Shown piece after piece: positions 34,966 through 38,680 of a stretch of 38,680 nt of DNA; within the stretch, counting starts at the first letter, position 1; the number at the start of each line of letters is the position of its first letter. The DNA lies in contig JARGOS010000014.1 in assembly GCA_029212505.1 (NCBI GenBank), forward strand, positions 1-38,680. The letters run 5' to 3'. The notes under the pieces are model-generated. The model made no database searches and was not told the origin of the DNA. It saw nothing but the letters and a program-made list of their open reading frames with translations. Position numbers and translations under genes: made by a program. Source of the DNA: Legionellaceae bacterium. GTDB lineage: Bacteria > Pseudomonadota > Gammaproteobacteria > Legionellales > Legionellaceae.

Positions 34966-35799
34966 TTAGGGGTTACAATTATCACAATAACCCGGGTCTG
35001 CACGCGTTAACCCATCGTGTCTAGGTCGTGCTTCGTTATACTCACATTGTATACAACCCCACACCTCTTTTTCATGCAAAGCGCTTAACAGGCCACATAT
35101 AGTGCACGGAAGTTTACCTTTTGTCGATTTAAAACCGAATCCTGGTGTTTTACACTGAGGGCAAAGATGCCCTATTCTAGCAGCTAATTTATCCGCAAGC
35201 TCACTTAAAACGCTCATTCGTGTTGGATTCATCATAGCGCGCATATCGGTTGAAAGCAGCAAATCTGATTCGACTTGAAATCCTTGTTTTAACGCATCGG
35301 ATAAATGCGATGACGTTTGGATACCTTTGGCAATTATAGCATTATTTGACTTCGTTTGAAGCACTAGCGCATGGCGTGGAAAATCAACACGCTTCAAAAA
35401 ACCATCAAATTGCGTCGATGCATCGATCGCCGTCATCGCATAATTTGTTTTTTGAGTAACTAATTGCTCTGCAATCACCCAGCCATGCCGTTTATCTATA
35501 AACACCATAATTTCATGAGCGCTCGGAACAAACGGCGCCGAGGGATGAGGGCCAAAACTTCCCTCACTGGCTACACTCAAATGATAACCAAACTGCTCAC
35601 CCGCATGTTTCGCTTTTAATAAGCAGGTCTCATACGGCGTGAGCGGTCGTTCGACTTCGCCAGTAAACGTTCCAAATTGATCCGTATCAAAATCCTCAAC
35701 ACATACATGGCATTCGAGTTGATTAAGAAAAACATCAGCGATTGCTTTTTCTTTTTCATGCTTTGAAGCCAATAAAACGCGTTGGTTTTTATAATACAC
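34966..35799 (-). CDS. DUF6671 family zinc-ribbon protein
   Basis: A 277-aa protein, unknown function. The N-terminal ~200 residues fit DUF6671 (YYKNQRVLLASKHEKEKAIA start; SEGSFGPHPSAPFVPSAHE; acidic pairs). The C-terminal ~70 residues carry four CxxC knuckles (CPQC, CTIC, CIQC, CDNC), enough for two zinc ribbons. The frame extends to 35835, but GTG 35799 is chosen: AGGAG lies exactly seven bases upstream and the longer start would reach into the carbonic anhydrase gene. It begins 10 bases after the carbonic anhydrase stop and is followed after 48 bases by the DhaL-DegV gene with no clear terminator. Confidence 0.82.
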   Translation of the reverse strand: MYYKNQRVLLASKHEKEKAIADVFLNQLECHVCVEDFDTDQFGTFTGEVERPLTPYETCLLKAKHAGEQFGYHLSVASEGSFGPHPSAPFVPSAHEIMVFIDKRHGWVIAEQLVTQKTNYAMTAIDASTQFDGFLKRVDFPRHALVLQTKSNNAIIAKGIQTSSHLSDALKQGFQVESDLLLSTDMRAMMNPTRMSVLSELADKLAARIGHLCPQCKTPGFGFKSTKGKLPCTICGLLSALHEKEVWGCIQCEYNEARPRHDGLTRADPGYCDNCNP

Positions 35800-35809
35800 G
35801 CATGCTCTC

Positions 35810-36436
35810 CTAACGAGAATAAAACGTGACTTCACCGGTCGCTATATTATGAATTCCGCCCACAATGTCACACTCGCCAGCCTCAATCATGGTTTTTAGA
35901 ATTGAACTGCGATCCACAATAGCTTGCACTGTGTTTTTCACGCTGAGTTCTGTCACTTTTTCGACAAATGCATCGTTACTTGAGGTACGATTTTCTGTCA
36001 TAGTTTTTTCTTCACGAACTGCCGGTTGTATTTTTTCTAATAACCCAGTCAAATGCCCCATCTCTACGTGATCACACGCACCTTTGATTGCACCGCATTG
36101 CGTATGCCCCAATACCACAATAAGTTTTGCGCCAGCTACTTTACAACCAAATTCCATGCTGCCTAAAATATCATCGTTAATTACCGTGCCTGCAATGCGC
36201 ACACTAAAAATATCACCCAAACCTTGGTCAAAAATCAATTCTGCCGATGTTCGAGAATCGATGCAGCTTAAAATCACAGCGCATGGATGTTGACCATCGG
36301 ATGTTTCATTGGCTTGTTGCAATAAATTTCGATTAATTTTTAAATTATTAATAAACCGTTGATTTCCTTTTTTTAATAAATCTAATGCGATGGCCGGTGT
36401 CATCGCCTCTTGCATTTCTTTTGTTAAGGTCTTCAT
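35810..36436 (-). CDS. Beta-class carbonic anhydrase
   Basis: Zinc enzyme interconverting CO2 and bicarbonate. The 208 aa match the class. The zinc and catalytic residues are Cys58, Asp60, Arg62 (SCIDSR), His111 and Cys114 (GHTQCGAIKGAC). No signal peptide: residues 1-20 are a charged helix, so it should be cytoplasmic. The ATG at 36436 lies 18 bases after the arsR-type gene and in the same direction, with GGAGAAC upstream. Bicarbonate supply for fatty acid and purine synthesis is the standard role. Confidence 0.94.
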   Translation of the reverse strand: MKTLTKEMQEAMTPAIALDLLKKGNQRFINNLKINRNLLQQANETSDGQHPCAVILSCIDSRTSAELIFDQGLGDIFSVRIAGTVINDDILGSMEFGCKVAGAKLIVVLGHTQCGAIKGACDHVEMGHLTGLLEKIQPAVREEKTMTENRTSSNDAFVEKVTELSVKNTVQAIVDRSSILKTMIEAGECDIVGGIHNIATGEVTFYSR

Positions 36437-36454
36437 GAGCTTTGTTCTCCTGGT

Positions 36455-36829
36455 TTAGTTTTTATGAACATGACGTGGCATATGACCCCAATGGCTCTTT
36501 ACATCATCTACAGCCGACCGAAGCTGTGCTTCTGACTGCAACCCTCCTTCGATGTAAGTAAGCCCTTGAAGCAACCATCGAGCTAACTCAGGCTGAGATA
36601 GCCGATAAAAAACACGGTTCCCTTCTTTACGATACTTAACAATTTTTTTAGCTTTTAAAACAGATAAATGCTGAGATACGGTTGAATGACTGGTCCCTAA
36701 GATTGCCTGTAGGCCATTCACGTCCTGTTCTCCGGCATATAAATCTTCAATAATTCTGATTCGATTCGGATGAGACATAGCGCCCAAAAATTCAGCCATT
36801 TTTTCCGCAATTAAAATTCTAGAAGGCAT
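36455..36829 (-). CDS. ArsR-family transcriptional regulator lacking cysteines
   Basis: A 124-aa winged-helix regulator: FLGAMSHPNRIRIIEDL, a recognition-helix region LGTSHSTVSQHLSVLKAKKIV and a wing YRKEGNRVFYRLS. There is no cysteine anywhere, so the classic ArsR/SmtB metal thiolate site (CVC) is missing. A His-rich C-terminus (SHWGHMPRHVHKN) is the only obvious metal candidate; sulfide or redox sensing by Cys pairs is excluded. It is first in the minus-strand run leading to carbonic anhydrase. A TTGACA/TAATAT promoter and an inverted repeat lie just upstream, as expected for autorepression. Confidence 0.9.
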   Translation of the reverse strand: MPSRILIAEKMAEFLGAMSHPNRIRIIEDLYAGEQDVNGLQAILGTSHSTVSQHLSVLKAKKIVKYRKEGNRVFYRLSQPELARWLLQGLTYIEGGLQSEAQLRSAVDDVKSHWGHMPRHVHKN

Positions 36830-36855
36830 CTTAATTCCAATATTTAGTTATTCTA

Positions 36856-36878
36856 ATATAGCAATACACGTACTATAT
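36856..36878. promoter_or_regulatory. Putative operator of the ArsR-type regulator
   Basis: Inverted repeat ATATAG (36856-36861) and CTATAT (36873-36878) with an 11-base centre, overlapping the predicted transcription start (about 36875). Position and symmetry suit a dimeric winged-helix repressor; binding is inferred. Confidence 0.45.
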
Positions 36879-36881
36879 AAC

Positions 36882-36910
36882 ATATTAAAATCCAATGATT
36901 ATATTGTCAA
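36882..36910 (-). promoter_or_regulatory. Promoter of the arsR-carbonic anhydrase unit
   Basis: Minus strand: perfect TTGACA (36910-36905), a 17-base spacer, and TAATAT (36887-36882). It lies about 53 to 81 bases before the regulator's ATG. Confidence 0.6.
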
Positions 36911-37025
36911 TCTAAAGTCTAGAAGATGATTTAAGTTTTTGCTGAAAATAATGCTTAAAATAAATTAGATAGAACCGATTGAACGCTTACGACACACAAG
37001 TCCTGAATGAGAATCATTAGACTCG

Positions 37026-38021
37026 TCAGATTCCGTCAAATCCGTGGATAAGCGCCCCCAAAGCATAATCAACGCGTGCACCAGCATCGAGTAACAGCCC
37101 CATTTCAATATAACATCCACGAGCATGGGCGCATTCCACCGCTGTTTTTCCATCAATAAGTTCATCTAAATCCGCACCGCTTGAAATAAGCTCAAAAACA
37201 GACCGCGCTCGATCAACATTGGTTGTTAATGCTTTAGATTCTTCAACATGCTTTATAGCACGCGGCGCAAGCTTAACATCTTGTGATTTGGCTATAAGCA
37301 CTAAATATTCAATTACATCAGGCCAACCTGGTTCCCACAAGCAATGACCATCAAAACGATTTGTGCTCATACGACCCGCGGCTAAACCGATCCATGTATT
37401 GAGAAGCTGTTTATGCTTCTTCCAAAAATGAGGTTGGCTTTCAGACAAGAGCTTAATCACATCCAAGCGACCATCGTGAATGGCCTTTTCAAATACATAC
37501 TCACCATGCACACGCGTGTCCACAGCCCCATGTTCTACCAACCGGTTTAAGCTTGTGTACATGCCGACTTCATACGCCCAATGCAGAGCCGTTTTATGAC
37601 TCATCTGACCTAATTTAAATGCTGATGCATTCACATCTGCACCTTGAGCAATATAATAGGCTAGACCTTGCTTAAATGCGTGCTTAGCTGCGATTAATGC
37701 ATGCACGATATCATAATAGCCACGTCCATAAGCCCAATGTAGCGCTGTTTTTCCATGTTCTGGACTACCGGGCCCATACGTTGCGACATTCAAATCAACA
37801 TGCAAATCAGCATTTTTTGAAATTAAATATTGTACAATACTCAAATTTCCACAAGCGGAAGCCCATATAAGCAGCGTTTGTTTATACGAATCCTTCTCTT
37901 GGAGTACATGAGGATTAGCATCAAGCAACGCTGTAATTTCGCGCTCTTGTTGAATGCGCTCTTCATCATCACGAGGTTTAACAGAAATACGCTGGAGTAA
38001 ATCACGAATTTGATCGTACAT
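37026..38021 (-). CDS. Ankyrin-repeat protein
   Basis: A 331-aa protein with several ankyrin repeats. The clearest are SYKQTLLIWASACGNLSIVQYLISKNADL (about 46-74), KTALHWAYGRGYYDIVHALI (about 91-110), KTALHWAYEVGMYTSLNRLVEHGA (about 143-166), YVFEKAIHDGRLDVIKLL, and a final ISSGADLDELIDGKTAVECAHARGCYIEMGLLLDAGA. There is no signal peptide. A repeated TALHWAY phrase suggests internal duplication. Ankyrin proteins of this kind are common Dot/Icm effectors in Legionella and Coxiella, but also occur elsewhere; no secretion signal is proven. It stands as a single gene. Confidence 0.9.
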   Translation of the reverse strand: MYDQIRDLLQRISVKPRDDEERIQQEREITALLDANPHVLQEKDSYKQTLLIWASACGNLSIVQYLISKNADLHVDLNVATYGPGSPEHGKTALHWAYGRGYYDIVHALIAAKHAFKQGLAYYIAQGADVNASAFKLGQMSHKTALHWAYEVGMYTSLNRLVEHGAVDTRVHGEYVFEKAIHDGRLDVIKLLSESQPHFWKKHKQLLNTWIGLAAGRMSTNRFDGHCLWEPGWPDVIEYLVLIAKSQDVKLAPRAIKHVEESKALTTNVDRARSVFELISSGADLDELIDGKTAVECAHARGCYIEMGLLLDAGARVDYALGALIHGFDGI

Positions 38022-38083
38022 AATCGGTTAATACCTAGTGTAGATGATAGTTCAAACAAAACTATTCTCGTTTGTTGATATAT

Positions 38084-38620
38084 TTACGAAAATAACATCC
38101 CATCCCTTGAGTAATTTTCATGGTCACACGCATGCATAACAAGACCTGCGGCACTAAAGAATGTTAACCCAGCACCCAAGGCTACCATGCTAACCGCACT
38201 ACAGTTTAAAAGAATGACAAGACCTAAGGCGAGACCTACCATTTGAGGGATAGGCATAAATGGAAGCTCTAATACATATTTTATCCAACCATCTACCCAA
38301 AGATCACGTTCTTTTTTTATTTCATATTCATGTTGTAATTCTACAAACGTCATCGTCGTCGATAACTCAGGCTCCAGAGGCCATGGTTGAAGCGACATAA
38401 TCCAGTCAGGCTTAATTTTTAAAATCGCTTTTAAATGTGCAACACAATATCGCTCATCTTCTGCAGAAGCAAATTCACACGAATGACCACGGGTTAGCAC
38501 GTGATCAGCAAATATGATTTTCTGTTCTGTGGTTAACGATTCGAGTACCACATTCATAAAATCACGTGATGTAATCAACGCCTGTCCTACGGTGAAGTTA
38601 ACATCGTGCTGAGTATTCAT
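38084..38620 (-). CDS. Hypothetical protein with C-terminal membrane hairpin
   Basis: A 178-aa orphan protein. Residues 1-118 are soluble with helical stretches (ESLTTEQKIIFADHVLTRG; FVELQHEYEIKKERDLWVDGW). Residues ~122-165 are two hydrophobic segments with a short turn (MVGLALGLVILLNC and MVALGAGLTFFSAAGLVM), and 13 polar residues follow. No signal peptide and no recognised family. The ATG at 38620 gives the natural start. It precedes the ankyrin gene by 62 bases on the same strand, so the two may be co-expressed. The architecture matches the orphan proteins at 24301 and 31166. Confidence 0.6.
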   Translation of the reverse strand: MNTQHDVNFTVGQALITSRDFMNVVLESLTTEQKIIFADHVLTRGHSCEFASAEDERYCVAHLKAILKIKPDWIMSLQPWPLEPELSTTMTFVELQHEYEIKKERDLWVDGWIKYVLELPFMPIPQMVGLALGLVILLNCSAVSMVALGAGLTFFSAAGLVMHACDHENYSRDGMLFS

Positions 38621-38680
38621 AAAGGTTACTCACCTTACGCACAGCCCCTTGCCTCATAAGTAAAAATCATTAGAATTTGC

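Noticed and set aside
36965-37165. A 66-codon minus-strand frame overlapping the ankyrin gene end, possibly a frameshifted continuation
   Set aside because: It is another frame of the same DNA with no ankyrin-like sequence, and the ankyrin protein ends naturally after its last repeat.

Overview
The window looks like a chromosomal segment of a gammaproteobacterium, most likely a Legionellales/Coxiella-like, host-associated or aquatic lineage. That placement is an inference. It rests on the gene orders hemA-prfA-prmC, mraZ-rsmH-ftsL-ftsI-murE and ubiC-ubiA, moderately AT-rich DNA, a c-type cytochrome (system I) operon, an ankyrin-repeat protein, and several orphan proteins with a soluble N-terminus and a C-terminal hydrophobic hairpin. 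Coding density is very high: neighbouring genes often overlap by 4 to 45 bases and only one gap exceeds 300 bases. I saw no rRNA, tRNA or CRISPR array.

Layout. 137-6812 (+): glutamate decarboxylase, then the haem/translation-termination run hemA-prfA-prmC, then rpoD (sigma-70) with its own hairpin terminator. 6997-9769: a small exported protein (+), prfC (release factor 3, -) and an acidic hypothetical protein with a His-Asp-Thr repeat tail (+). 9779-14646 (-): ccmC-ccmD-ccmE-ccmF-ccmG-ccmH-ccmI, mostly coupled through 4-base overlaps. ccmD (58 aa) is hidden under another frame, and ccmA/ccmB are not next to the cluster. 14858-18949 (+): ybeY, corC, a CpxR-like regulator whose phosphoacceptor Asp is replaced by Glu, queC, ubiC, ubiA; then a bestrophin-type channel at 18991-19887.

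19997-22319 is a small mobile or accessory patch: an Rpn-type nuclease gene, a DDE transposase, a possible 54-aa ORF and a stretch without recognisable genes. 22320-26191 holds a purine nucleoside phosphorylase (-), nagZ (+), an orphan membrane-hairpin protein (-) and a DUF389 membrane protein (+). 26147-30997 (-) is the start of the division/cell-wall (dcw) cluster, mraZ-rsmH-ftsL-ftsI-murE, with a recognisable promoter and MraZ-type operator repeats; the cluster stops after murE.

31166-38620 is more accessory: an orphan hairpin protein, a DUF2177 membrane protein, then a minus-strand run arsR - beta carbonic anhydrase - DUF6671 zinc-ribbon protein - a fused DhaL/DegV protein (FakA-like plus FakB-like in one chain) - DUF1295 membrane enzyme, and finally an ankyrin protein and another hairpin protein.

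The items most worth a second look are the Glu-for-Asp CpxR-like regulator, the single-chain fatty-acid-kinase fusion, the cysteine-free ArsR controlling a carbonic anhydrase unit, and the set of orphan hairpin/ankyrin proteins as candidate secreted effectors.
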